Below are positions 1 through 11,400 of a stretch of 64,000 bases of DNA, piece by piece. The stretch comes from Henricia sp. BOLD:AAB3569. Taxonomy: Eukaryota; Echinodermata; Asteroidea; Spinulosida; Echinasteridae. The stretch lies in assembly GCA_037783545.1 (NCBI GenBank), contig JBBELK010000325.1, forward strand, positions 62,001-126,000. The letters are read 5' to 3'. Every line of letters starts with the position of its first letter. Position 1 is the stretch's first letter. The notes under the pieces were generated by a model. The model searched no databases. It saw only the letters and a list, made by a program, of their open reading frames with translations, and was not told the DNA's origin. The translations under genes and the position numbers were made by a program.

Positions 1-280
1 GAAACAGCTTATTGAACGACTACATCCCAAAAGGTACGATCAAACATGGCCACTGTAGACAACGCGGTTTGCAAAGCACTATACGGCTACACGCTAAACG
101 CGAAGATTCTGACAATTAAATTGCAAATCAAAGCTGCTAACTCAACCGGCAGTGGTCTTCCACAGTCGAAGAATAAACACTTCGAAATTCTCCTTGCCAC
201 GCCGAATGTTGAAGCAAAATATTGACTTGAAACTCCGAGGCCGTAGCCACAATTTATCTATCCACCGTCTTGGTATGGAA

Positions 281-505
281 AGCGTACCATGTTCGAGTTG
301 GGATTGTTGGGATGCAATATTGGGAATACCGTGCGTTCTGATGCGTTCAACGTTTAGCGTACCATGTTCGAGTTGGGATTGTTGGGATGCAATATTGGGA
401 ATACCGTGCGTTCGGATGCGTTCAACGTTTAGCGTACCATGTTCGAGTTGGGATTGTTGGGATGCAATATTGGGAATACCGTGCGTTCGGTTGCGTTCGG
501 TTGCC
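281..505. repeat. 75-bp minisatellite, 3 copies
   Basis: The unit starting AGCGTACCATGTTCGAGTTG occurs at 281, 356 and 431. 75 is a multiple of 3, so frames on both strands stay open across it; I do not take these as genes. Confidence 0.9.
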
Positions 506-818
506 AATACCGGCGTACGTATTGTGCTATTGAACGCGCCCCCGATTTGATAATTGTTGTGAATTTCCTTTTTATTAAATAAAAGAAAAGAAAAAAAAAT
601 TGCACTTCTCCATCGTTGAACAATTTGTGAGTGATCCAATATATAAGTTTTTAATAATCTTTTATTCAGAAAAGGCCCAAATTTGCATCTAAAATCTCTA
701 ATTTAAATGCTGATCCTTTTGACCCTGAACGGAAGGAAACATCTGCGTGGGGCTAAACGGTTGATTCACCATTGAACGCAACGTGCGTTAAGTGCCATTG
801 TGGTGGGCCAGCGGGGTA

Positions 819-824
819 TTTATT
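819..824 (-). promoter_or_regulatory. AATAAA downstream of the candidate terminal exon
   Basis: AATAAA on the - strand about 96 nt after the stop at 920, consistent with a 3' end. Confidence 0.4.
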
Positions 825-919
825 TTGTGGTGGGGTTGTCGTCACTCGACATTGGCGGCGCAGTAAGGTCATCTTTACATTTTCCAGTCCTTTGTTTGAA
901 CCAAACCTACTACTGAGGA

Positions 920-1102
920 CTATACGGGACCAATACGTGCATGCATGTAGTCGCGAATGGTGGCTGAGAGTCCAGCGAGCGCATCCATCTTCTCTCTGTT
1001 TGTGCGGCAATCGATCAAGAACTTGAGTTTCCCAGCCATCCAGGTGGGTAGAGCCATATTGGGGACAGGTGTTCTCATGATGTAATGAGTGCCTTCTCGT
1101 GC
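920..1102 (-). CDS. Candidate terminal exon of an unrecognised gene
   Basis: A 61-codon phase-0 exon on the - strand. A pyrimidine-rich acceptor (ending CATGGCCAG) precedes AREGTHYIMRTPVPNMALPT, WMAGKLKFLIDCRTNREKMD and ARIGPV, then stop TAG at 922-920. The composition looks like real folded protein, with a possible amphipathic helix in the middle. AATAAA follows 96 nt later. I do not recognise the family, and no upstream exon was found between 1103 and 8272, so the rest of the gene may lie far away, be nested around GGT, or be lost. Confidence 0.5.
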   Translation of the reverse strand, partial: AREGTHYIMRTPVPNMALPTWMAGKLKFLIDCRTNREKMDALAGLSATIRDYMHARIGPV

Positions 1103-1625
1103 CTGGCCATGCATGAGGGAAAAGCCGTGCAAAGGGAAAGGGGGGTTCACACCCACGGAGCCTTTCCGCGTGTAAATTAAAGCCGACCGTAAGCGTACAC
1201 CGTGCGTTCTGACTCCTTTGCGATTGCGTTTTGACGGACACGTACACAAAATCGTGACCACATCGCCATCGGAACGCATCGCAACTTGTGATGCGACTGC
1301 ACAGCATGCGCTATATAGCATTGCCTCCCATTCAATTGGTCAGTAAAACCACATGTATACACAGTGCCCAGGTCCAAACGACCTTGGCAGACATGGCTAG
1401 CTGAATACGTTTTCCACCGCACTGAGCATTATACAATGCACACTGCATGGCGTCCTCTTTCAATGTAATTGCGTGGATTATTTTTTAAAAGAAACATGTT
1501 TTTATGCGCTCTTTTAAAGGGGAAATTCCGACCCATCTTGATCTAGACCAGCCTGAAATATCCACGCACGAATATTTCAGCTAGTTTCGTTCATGCGCCT
1601 GGGAGTTTATCTATAAACTCGCAAT
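1103..1625. other. Spacer, nothing recognised
   Basis: No exon or clear repeat seen, apart from homopurine/homopyrimidine stretches used by the acceptor of the candidate exon. Confidence 0.4.
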
Positions 1626-1984
1626 CATGGGTGAATTAAACTTGGGGTTGCGGGTTCGAATCCTACTTCGAATCCGGCTGCGGTACCTGTGCCCTTGGGA
1701 AAGGCACTCAACCACACTTGCTCCATCCTTCGGAAGGGATGTAAAGCCGTTGGTCCAGTGTGTTAGGTAATGGTAACGCACTCTAAAGATCCCAGATCAT
1801 TCTTTCGTGAAGAGCAAGGGGATTCCGGGCCCGGTGTCTCTGGCCATTTCTAATTCTAATTCTAATTCTTCATGGGTTTCCTCACGCTTACGAGTGACAG
1901 TGCAATGAGCACTATTGAGGAATCCTTGGTATGAATACCAGAAAGAAATAATAACAATAATAATAATAATAATAATAATAATAT
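1626..1984 (+). mobile_element. tRNA-derived SINE with AAT tail (copy 1)
   Basis: Contains a pol III B box (GGTTCGAATCC), a conserved body (TGCCCTTGGGAAAGGCACTC; TCTGGCCATTTCTAATTCTA) and ends in an (AAT)n tail at about 1950-1982. It matches 30388-30702 in opposite orientation. Confidence 0.8.
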
Positions 1985-2395
1985 AACAAACAAAAAAGGG
2001 CTTACTCAAATTAGTATAAGGTAATGTTTATGTACTCTGGTGTCATTTTCAATTAGGCAAAAGTGCAACCTCGGATGTTAATTTTAACAAACGCAGCCAA
2101 TTTCATGGATGAATGTTTGTGTAATGCTGCAACCCGAAAACTTGGGATATATGAGATGTGGGTGGTTGAGCTCACCATGTAATATAGAGTATTTCAGTAA
2201 CTAAAGAGTCTTCAATAGCTTGGGCCACCCAGTGCACCAAATTAGGTGATTGTTGCTAGACTAAACGGTGCTCAAACTAAGTGTAAACCATCTGTTTGAA
2301 GTGACGACGTGCAAAACATTTTCATGAACTAAGTGACCGCTTATGGTACAGAGGATTACATACAGGGTGTCTAAAAAAATGCAATTCAAAGTTAT

Positions 2396-2520
2396 TTATT
2401 TGGCTTTTTCGCTTTGCGCGAAAAAGCCTTTGTAATCGTTTTGATTTTTTTTTGGCTTTTTTGTTAGGACGAAAAAGCCTTTGTTTTCGTTCTGATTTTT
2501 CCCCCGTTTTCTTCTTCTCA
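2396..2520. repeat. Imperfect duplication of a poly-T/GGCTTTTT hairpin
   Basis: GGCTTTTTCGCTTTGCGCGA followed by AAAAAGCC, then a second GGCTTTTTTG...AAAAAGCC: two adjacent hairpins in low-complexity sequence. Confidence 0.55.
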
Positions 2521-2592
2521 CTTTTTCCCATAGACATAACGCATAGGCGTTGTGATCATGCCCACTTTTTTCAGGTTGTTCCCAAACTTCGA

Positions 2593-3440
2593 TCTTAAAG
2601 GTACACACCGGCCTACTGTTTACATGATTTAGTGATGTAGCAGCATTGACAATACTTTTTTGATGGTCGTTGTGAAAAAAAGATCATCCAAATATCCCGT
2701 AATTTACTAAAGAAGTGCAAAATTAACAAAAACGGTCAAAAGACGGGTTATACGCTTTACCAGCCGTTGCAACTACGCGCGAGCCTCACGACTTTGTCAC
2801 AAACGATTCGCTCTTCTCCTGCTCAGGATATCTCCAATTTTCTGCTCACGATTTCACTGGACAGCCCGGACGACCGAATAGGATTTCCGTTTTCTTTTGA
2901 GGAGTTGGCGTCATGTTTTTCTTCACGAACGTACACCGGAGCAACACGCCCTGCCGTGTGTGTGTGCACTCAGGCTATTTGCCGTGCTGCGCGGGGCAAA
3001 TATCCTCCACTCCACGGTAGCCTGTCGTAGCACGCGCTCGCTCCCGTTCTCCGGACTCTCGAAACAAACAATTATGTTCGAATTTTCATACTTATGTTTA
3101 ACTTTGTTTCATACCTGTATAAATAGTCTCTCTTTTGTCAATTACTTATAAATATTGGGGGAAAATCAGAGTTGAATTTGGTGCAGTTCTGCAGTAACAA
3201 ACTTTTATACGGCTGGAAATACAACTAACTCACAAGACCACGTGACTTTTCGGAACCAGAATTTGGTTCCGAAAAGTCACGTGACCTTGAATTTCTCAAA
3301 AGTGCTAACAAACGGCCAAATTTGATGGCGTCTTTTCAGGATATATCTAATTTACTTTCGAAGGCGCTTCAGAATAATGTATGCATGGGTCTATTTCGAG
3401 CCCAAAATAGCCCAACAAAGCCGGTGTGTTCCTTTAACCA
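2593..3440. mobile_element. TTAA-flanked MITE, family A copy 1
   Basis: Ends TTAAAGGTACACACCGG and CCGGTGTGTTCCTTTAA form an inverted pair with TTAA on both sides, the target of piggyBac-type elements. It contains a perfect hairpin around 3245-3290 (TTCGGAACCA / TGGTTCCGAA). Related copies at 5672-6512 and 51340-51767. Confidence 0.85.
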
Positions 3441-3443
3441 AAC

Positions 3444-4045
3444 TTGGTCACATCAAAGACATGGTATAAGAGGTGTGCACCCAAGAATGACTTCATTGTG
3501 ACGTCATCGGTTACGTCATTATAATAGTTTAAAAATTCCTAAAATGACCAAAATATGCAGACATATATAGATCAGATGATGCACTACAATGTTCTTTGTG
3601 TAGGCATTTTCATCTGACCCTTCCTTCCTGGGTCAATCGAAGGTCAAAGTTCAGCCAATTCAAAAGTCACATTTGTTGTATTGTTTTGTACTTATGTAGC
3701 AATATTAGCTATTAAAGTACGCTTGATCTTCATAAAACTAGGTACAGGCATGGGCCCCATCACAAACGTCCACCACTATGTAGAACGTCACCATGACGTC
3801 AACGATTACGTAATTATAATAATTTTAAAATGGCAAAAAATGTGGATTTTCGTCATAAGAATTTCCCCACAAATGCATTTCGTAAAATGTTTCCCTCTAT
3901 AAAACCACATAACCCAGGGTCGTCATATTTAGCAGACGTTATAGATCAGATCATGGGCTACAATTTGCTTTGTGTAGTCATTTTCATCTGACCCTTCCTT
4001 CCTGGGTCAATCGAAGGTCAAAGTTCAGCCAATTCAACATTTGCG
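3444..4045. repeat. Diverged tandem duplication of about 374 bp
   Basis: The block CATCTGACCCTTCCTTCCTG...AAAGTTCAGCCAATTCAA occurs at about 3604-3665 and 3978-4040, with related sequence around each. Confidence 0.75.
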
Positions 4046-4048
4046 TAT

Positions 4049-4290
4049 ATACAGGGTGGATTTAAAAAAACACGAAACCGAGATATTATTGCTAATTGTA
4101 ACTAAAGTAGGGCGCATATGAATGAACGGGAGATATTATAAAAATATTGACTGCAATGAGGGGCATGGTTAAGATTATAGGCCCAAGGTGATCTCGAAGC
4201 CATGACTATGCCCCGAGGCGGAAGCCGAGGGGCAGAGTCATGGCTTCGAGATCACCGAGGGCCTATAATCTTAACCATGACCTGAATAAA
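4049..4290. mobile_element. Repeat with long hairpin
   Basis: ACAGGGTGGAT...GAAACCGAGATATTAT matches 10683-10770. It is followed by a hairpin of about 60-bp arms (GATTATAGGCCCAAGGTGAT / CCTATAATC). A partial hairpin relative lies near 19115-19180. Confidence 0.65.
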
Positions 4291-4885
4291 CAGCAGTCAA
4301 TATTTGTTTTATATACCGAATGTGCAGATTTTTGTCATCTGGTTGGTTAAAATTAACGATACATCGTACAGTCATGACAGTGGTCCTTCGAGTTTCGATT
4401 TCCGATTTCGGAAGCTTGTCTACGGCGGAAAAGTTGTATATTTACAGCAAACATTTGTAGCATAATCACCTGCCACTTTAGTAGCACATTTCACCTGACA
4501 CAGTTTTCAATGTAGGCCACTCATCTTACTTTCTTAAGGACTTCATCATCTACAACAAACTTCAAAATGACTTCATCGAGATTCCGCTATTACCGTCCTG
4601 ATGAATGTTTACGTGAAGTGCCCAGCTGCAAAGTTGGTGCACAGCTATGCTAACACATGTAATGCGCGCGTCCGGAACCCGCTAAATGACTATGCCCGAG
4701 GCATGGCAAAGCCTATTGCCCGGTGGGCATATACGCGCCGGGTCTAGCTGATTCAGTGCCCCCACTTTTAACCAATCAGATGACCGGAATCTACGCATGA
4801 GGTATATGTTAGGGTTGAAACTCCTCTTTAGAATGACACCATGATCCGGTCATTATGTTTTCGGTTGACTGAGCAGTGACCAGTG

Positions 4886-5195
4886 TTGTTGTTGTTGTTG
4901 TTGTTGTTGTATATTTGATGGCATCTTCGGCCCTTTATGCCATCACTATACGGTTTTAGCTTCAACTATACTATATTATCAACTTGTGATGACGAAGAAG
5001 GAGTTGCAGTTTTAGAAGTGGGAGGGAAAACCCCCAGAGAAATGCCCCAGGGGAAAACACACGCGGTCAAGTATAGGGACTGCAAACCCAATCCACATAC
5101 ACGCCCCGGATTCGAACCCGGGACGCCAGAGGTGAAAGGCGAGGAAAGAACCCGTACGCTAACCCGACCGCCCCGTGACCAGTGTCTATTCCGTT
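4886..5195 (-). mobile_element. tRNA-derived SINE with (CAA)n tail
   Basis: On the - strand: an A-box-like GTTAGCGTACGGG, a B box GGGTTCGAATCCGGGG, a body, and a (CAA)n tail seen as GTTGTTGTT at 4886-4910. A tail-only fragment lies at 53587-53650. Confidence 0.8.
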
Positions 5196-5447
5196 TGCCC
5201 TGTGTGACACGGCGGCGGCCGAGACGGTGACACGGTAACTTTTTGCGTGGAAGCAGTCTTTTAACTGTGTCTACCACGGACGTGTAATTCAACAGAAGAT
5301 GGTTTAACAAAAGGACAGTGAGTAGGATAACATTTTAGTCTTATTTAAGAGAGTCCACTCTCTACAAGAAAGTAATTGTATGTTATTGAGGGAATGTCGT
5401 AGTTTTAGTCCCCAGACTTTAACCCAATTGAACATCTCTGGGACCAT

Positions 5448-6609
5448 GGCCCAATTTCATAGAGCTGTTTAACAGCCCATTTTCCGTTAACCGAGCGTCA
5501 GGGCCCAATTTCATAGAGCTGTTTAAGTACAGCCCATTTTCCGTTAACCGAGCGTGAGGCTATTTCATAGACATCGTTAACAGTAAGCAACTGAAAACCT
5601 GCCTTAACCGCAGAGCAAAATTTTGCTTAAGATAGTGACGCAACAATGGCAGTTTCCAAGCGCGCGCATGGTTAAAGGAACACACCTTCTTTGTTGGGCT
5701 ATTTTGGGCTCGAAATAGACCCATACATTATTCTGAAGCGCATTCGAGAGTAAATTAGATATATCCTGAAAATACGCCGTCAAATTTAGCCGTTTTTGAG
5801 CACTTTTGAAAAATCCAAGGTCACGTGACTTTTCGGAACCAAATTCTGGTTCCGAAAAGTCACGTGGTCTTGTGAGTTAGTTGTATTTCCAGCCGTATAA
5901 AAGTTTGTTACTGCAGAACTGCACCAAATTCAACTCTGTTTTCCCCCCAATATTTATAAGTAATTGACAAAAGAGAGACAATTTATACAGGTATGAAACA
6001 GAGTTAAACATAAGTATGAAAATTCGAACATAATTGTTTGTTTCGAGAGTCCAAAGAACGGGAGCGAGCGCGTGCTATACGGCAGGCTACCGTGGAGTGT
6101 AGAAATTTGCCCCGCGCAGCATGCACGGCAAATAGCCTGAGTGCACACGCGTGTTGCTTCGGTGCACGTACGTTCGTGAAGAAAGAACATGATGCCAACT
6201 CCTCAAAAGAAAACGGAAATTCCTATTCGGTCGTCCGGGCTGTCCAGTGAAATCGTGAGCAGAAAATTTGAGATATCCTGAGCAGGAGAAGAGCGAATCG
6301 TTTGTGACAAAGTCGTGAGGCTCTCGCGTAGTTGCAACGGCTGGTAAATTAGCGTATAACCCGTCTTTTGACCGTTTTTGTTATTTTTGCACTTCTTTAG
6401 TAAATTACGGGATATTTTGATGATATTTTTTTCGCAACGACCATCAAAAAAGTATTGTCAATGCTGCTACATCACTAAATCATGTAAACAGTAGGCAGGT
6501 GTGTACCCGCACGCAGCGGCGGTGAAATAGCCTTAACGTTAGCGCAACTTTTCTGCTACAGTAAGCACACGTTTTCAGCTAGCGCTTAAGCAGCTCTATG
6601 AAATTGGGC
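5448..6609. mobile_element. MITE inserted in the Tc1 relic, itself split
   Basis: Ends GGCCCAATTTCATAGAGCTG and CAGCTCTATGAAATTGGGC are inverted. Its left end is repeated two to three times (5448-5570). The TTAA MITE at 5672-6512 sits inside it. Confidence 0.8.
5672..6512. mobile_element. TTAA MITE, family A copy 2 (inverted relative to copy 1)
   Basis: Begins TTAAAGGAACACACCTTC and ends GGCAGGTGTGTACC. It is the reverse complement of 2593-3440 over its length. Confidence 0.85.
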
Positions 6610-6813
6610 CCATCTCAAGCGGTAAGCAGACAAGAAGATCAAGAAAAACACTACTCAAAGAATCCTTGAAAACGCATGGGAGCGAATTGACCAAGGCCGT
6701 ATCAGAAATCCTATCAACAGTATGCGTCGACGATGTACTGAAGTGGTTGATAAGCAAGGACGGCCAACCCATTACAAAAACAAAACTTTCCATTTCCACA
6801 AAACCTTTATGTT

Positions 6814-8272
6814 TAAAAAAAAATGGTTTTGAAAGCATTAACAACATACTTTTGCTTGGGTGACTCTAATTTACTGTACTTCGTAAATTTAGAAAATTAA
6901 AAACCAAAACCAAAACATTAAATGCATGTTTACATTTGTACACTTTAGGAAAATTAATTGAAGTGAAAAAAGAATATTAAAAATTCTGTAAAAACATGAT
7001 TTCATCAATTTGTCAAATCCCTATAAGCAAGAAAGTGTAATTTTTAATTGGTCATCAAATTTACTAAATGGCAGCATTTCGAGGCGAGGGTTAACTGTTG
7101 GTTGAAACTTTATTGCACATTAAATGTGTAACATTTCACTCTACATTTTACATTTTTGTAACAGGTTAAGGAGCCTAACTGTTTTCCAGAAAAATGAACA
7201 TTTCCCAGGGGGGACTTATTTCTTTTGACCTGTTTTTACTTCCCCTACCCAGGCAAACTGACACAACTCAAAAACCGTTCATCATCAGGTATCAGATTAA
7301 AGACGCATAGAATTTAATGTTTTCCATATTCAAACATTTATAACAAATCAGCCGATTGACCTATGATCGTGATTCCTTCGCCATATACGGTCATTAACAA
7401 AGGTGTTTAACTGACGATGTCATAATGACGTCATCACGTGTCAGATTACAAAATACGAGCTACAATTACCTTGATTCCTTCCCATATACGATCACTAGCA
7501 AAGGTCGTTAATTGATGACGTCATAATGACAGGTGAATGACAGATGCGCACATTGCTTGAACTCGTTTCGTAGTGGTCAAATCTTCGTTGGCTTATAATT
7601 TAAAAGTGATAACAAACAACATGGGACTCATTGTATTATGGTTAGGTATAGCCAAGCTTTAAAAATATGAAAAGGGTGACCTTTGACCTCAATAACCATT
7701 AGTCAAAGAGTTTTTGGCTTATAATTTAAAAGTGTTATAAAATAGAGTGCTTCATTGTAGTCTGGTTAGGTGTTTTTTTAAGTTTTGAAGTAAAAAAAAA
7801 TGCAAAAAAGGCCTACGCTCTGTTCATAGAACAGACGTAGCTCTAGTTATTTATTTATTCACCACATCCAACAGCAGAAGGACCGCCAATTACAGGAATG
7901 GGATCAATTAACATAGATATTCGAATAACTATCAACTTCTGAATTGAATTATAAACTACCAGAGACACCGGGAAAATATGAATATTCGTTTACAACGCAC
8001 CAATTAGAAACCTCGATAAAGCCCCAAAGCGAATATGTGGTACGAAAAGATATCGCAGCCTGTATAGCTATCGAACAGATGTACACTCGTCTGGACGAGG
8101 CTCGTAGCATTGTTATTACGACACTCAATTCCTTGTTTATTGTTTTCATTCATGATACTCAATGTTCATATTACATAAGGTAGTCTGCAAAGTTCTAAGG
8201 ACATCTTATTAACGAGGCATGTATAATGTTTGTTTTCCGATAGTTTAAAACGACTGTCTTATGAAGTAAGTG
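6814..8272. other. AT-rich spacer upstream of GGT
   Basis: Contains a diverged short duplication at about 7370-7540 (CCATATACGRTCA...GATGTCATAATGACGTCAT). A 79-codon frame at 7944-8183 has no recognisable family. A GGT promoter presumably lies here, but no convincing element was seen. Confidence 0.4.
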
Positions 8273-8421
8273 ATGGGCTCAAGTGTTCACCGTAAGATGC
8301 AAAATGGGCCTACGAACGAAGCTGGGCACGAGTCTGCTATGGGTGATGTGACAGTGAATAATGATTGTCCGGAAAATGGGGCCACGATACCTGGACGCAA
8401 AATAGTCGATAAGGAGACAAG
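8273..8421 (+). CDS. GGT: GGT exon 1 (cytosolic N-terminus)
   Basis: Starts at ATG 8273 and encodes residues 1-49 plus two bases of codon 50. It is hydrophilic, as expected for the cytosolic tail of a type II protein. The donor is ACAAG|GTAAAT. An upstream in-frame stop at 8267-8269 fixes the start unless an untranslated first exon exists. Confidence 0.85.
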
Positions 8422-11400
8422 GTAAATAAAATTATTCCGAGCTTCTTCTACTGCCAAATAGCTAGAATGTAGGCTGGAATCCTGACCTTGACAGGTCATG
8501 ACACTTGTGACCTTCAGCAAGACTCTTTACCACGCTTGCTTAGGGACAGAAACATCTTGGTTCTCCTAATGCAGACTAGTTAGTATTTCTGTTCCTTCTG
8601 TTCTTGATATACCACGCCATAAAACTTTTTAAATGTTTTATATTGTAGGCCTATATTAACCATAACTATTGGTAACATGTAACCTAACTCGTCTTTTGTC
8701 ATCAAAGGAATACCAGGTTGAAAAGGTGCATTCTAGCTTCGTTGACGGTCGTGGTAGGGGCGCTGCTAACTGCTCTTAGTGGAAATGGCTTCATACCATT
8801 GACAGAACCAGTGAGATACGAGAATGGAGTAGTAGCGGCTGACGTCAGGTTATGCTCTCAGATCGGACGGTAATCATTCACAAGCTAAAGTCTAAATTTA
8901 TTTTCGTGTTTCTACAAGGATACGTTTAAATTAGCCTGTTGCGTGTTTCACATCAATAGCGTCTGGTGTCCTGACGTACTTCCTTTCACATGTACACTTG
9001 GGATCAAAATGACCAGACTCAACTTTTGTTGCTATGTAATATGAACGTTAGGAGCAAATAGCATGAAGCAACCAGGGGTCAATTTCATGGCGCTGCTAAG
9101 CAAAAAAATTTGCTTAGCACAGGATTTATTTGCTTTATAAAATGGATTACAAGCCAAAATTATACGCCAACTTGTGTTCTTCGCAAGAGTAGGAAAATAC
9201 CTTTCAATACACATCACTAAGCAAACAAATCCTGTGCTAAGCAAATTGTTGTGCTTAGCAGCGCCATGAAATTGGCCCCTGACTGTTGGTTGCTAGGCAT
9301 TGGCGTACATCACGCACCAATAGGCATTGGCGTACATCACGCACCAATAGGCATTGGCGTACATCACGCACCAATAGGCATTGGCGTACATCACGCACCA
9401 ATAGGCATTGGCGTACATCACGCACCAATAGAACTTTCTACGCTGCGTACCTTCATAAGAATTCGTGGCGCGAGCCACAATGCAAAGGCTACACGCAAAA
9501 GGCTAATTCATCGGCTAGCTCTTTGCGGGAGTGAAGTCCAGCTCTATATAACATATACAGTCCCCTCGGGATGGCCACTATAAACAGGTACAAGACCAGG
9601 GACAAACGTTGATAGCAGCTATGCAGTACAGGGCCATCAGCTTTTGGAAAAATTTACGAAGTGTGCCTAATTCAGCGACTGCATTGATTTTCAGTAATAT
9701 TCTAAAGCAAGGAGGACACGCTGTGGACGCAACAGTATCAACCTTTCTGTGCTTGGGTGTGGTCAATGCCCAAAGCTCTGGTCTTGGAGGGGGCATGTTC
9801 ATGGTCATCTACGACAAGAAACGTGGGAAACCAGAAGTACTGATGGCACGAGAGAGGGCGCCCTCAGCGGCCACGCCCAATATGACACTGGAAACTTTGG
9901 GTAAGGAAAACGTATATTTTGTACCAATTCGGTAACTAGGGACGCTTTTTTTGTACATCCGCCATAGCTGGGTGCCACCCATAGGCCCAGTACACAAACT
10001 GTATACGGTTTATGTTGTTGCTATACCAATCAGTGTGTACAACATAAACCATATTGCTAATGGACGGTCAGGTTGGCGTGGCGGTGCTTTCCCCGCCTTC
10101 ACCTCTAGCTCTGACGTCTTCGGTTAGATTCCTACAGTGTATGTGGGTTGGGTTTGCATTCCCAACATGAAGTCGAAAGCACAACTGACGCAAGCTTGAC
10201 TACGCTAGTTTACCTTTAAGACCTGGGGTGGATTGCAATAAAGAAAGATAAGATGTCTTAAGTGGGCCTCCCACTGTGCGATTTTGGCCACGAACTCCCT
10301 ACGATTAGCTACGATTAAGTACGATTGTGTGTAGAGTCTATAGCCAGTCTCTGGTAATCGTGCCAATTCGTAGGAAATTCGTGGCCAAAATCGCACAGTG
10401 GAAGGACCGCTTTAACTACTAAAACGTCTTAACTAAGACACCAATTAAATTTTCTCTTTAAATAAAAGTTTGTGTGTCAACTTGTATCTTGAGATACATA
10501 CACCTTAGGAGACCATAAGTTTAGTTAGGTCGTATGATGTAACAATAATTTGTGGGGTTTAGCCGAGCGTACACTATATACCCATCAAAACTTTGTAAAC
10601 ACCTTGAAAGTTTCAGGTTTTTGAGAAGAAAACGTATAATTTTGTGAAAGCAAATGTAGATGTATTCTAACAAAAAGCAATATACAGGGTGGATAAAAAA
10701 AAACGAAACCGAGATATTATCGCTAATTGTGACTAAAGTAGAGCACGTATGAATGAAAGGGAGATATCATCTGTAAGGGTGGAATCTCCTCTTTAAAATG
10801 GTATGTTTCTATCATTTCGGTGTTCTCTGACAGGTTACAAATCGGTGGCCGTTCCAGGCGAGTTACACGGTCTTTGGGAAGCTCATAGACGCTACGGCCG
10901 ACTGCCGTGGCAGGACTTGTTTGAGCCAGTTATCCGTCTTGCTGAGGAAGGCTTCCCGGTGACCACACATCTCAGCAGGGCGCTGAAATACTTCATCCAG
11001 AAGAGACTCGGGTTGTTAAACATCACATTGCAACCCAGATACGATGGGCTCGTGTGAGTCCTTTGGTTTTAGCTGACTGTGAATCGGTCTTTGCAGAATG
11101 TGTCACATTGGATGAGAGAAACGTCACCCTCATGGGATCTCTGACTCTCCTAACAGCTGAGCTTTGATGCACATTGGTACATTCCCTCGGGTTTTCCCAA
11201 AGACCTCTGAAACACTGGGTAGATGCTCTATACCAGCTGAGCTATAAGGCACAGTGGTATATCTCTTAGGTTTTCCCTAAGACCTCTGACACACTGTAGA
11301 TGCTCTACCAGCTGAGCTATAAGGCACAGTGGTATATCTCTTAGGTTTTCCCAAAGACCTCTGAAACACTGGGTAGATGCTCTATACCAGCTGAGCTATG

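Larger units (their letters stand above)
5408..6813 (+). pseudogene. Tc1/mariner transposase relic split by an insertion
   Basis: 5411-5447 reads PDFNPIEHLWDH, the hallmark around the last catalytic acid of Tc1 transposases. After the insertion the frame resumes at 6614 as LKR, then a stop (TAA), then NTTQRILENAWERIDQGRIR, NPINSMRRRCTEVVDKQGRP. CCAT at 5444-5447 and 6610-6613 flanks the insertion. The upstream part of the transposase is not recognisable. Confidence 0.85.
8958..9520. repeat. Dispersed repeat filled by a MITE; relative at 48746-49018
   Basis: GCGTCTGGTGTCCTGACGTA...GAAGCAACCAG and TTGCTAGGCATTGGCG match 48746-49018 (CGTCTGGTGTACTGATGTAC...TTGCTAGGCAATGGCG). The GGT intron 2 copy carries a MITE and a 26-bp minisatellite that the DMGDH intron 3 copy lacks. 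Confidence 0.8.

Noticed and set aside
152..639. Genes on both strands over the 75-bp minisatellite
   Set aside because: The frames stay open because 75 is a multiple of 3; the repeat peptides match nothing known and have no splice signals.
7944..8183. 79-codon frame upstream of GGT as a gene or extra GGT exon
   Set aside because: No family resemblance and no splice phase that joins GGT exon 1, which has its own upstream in-frame stop.
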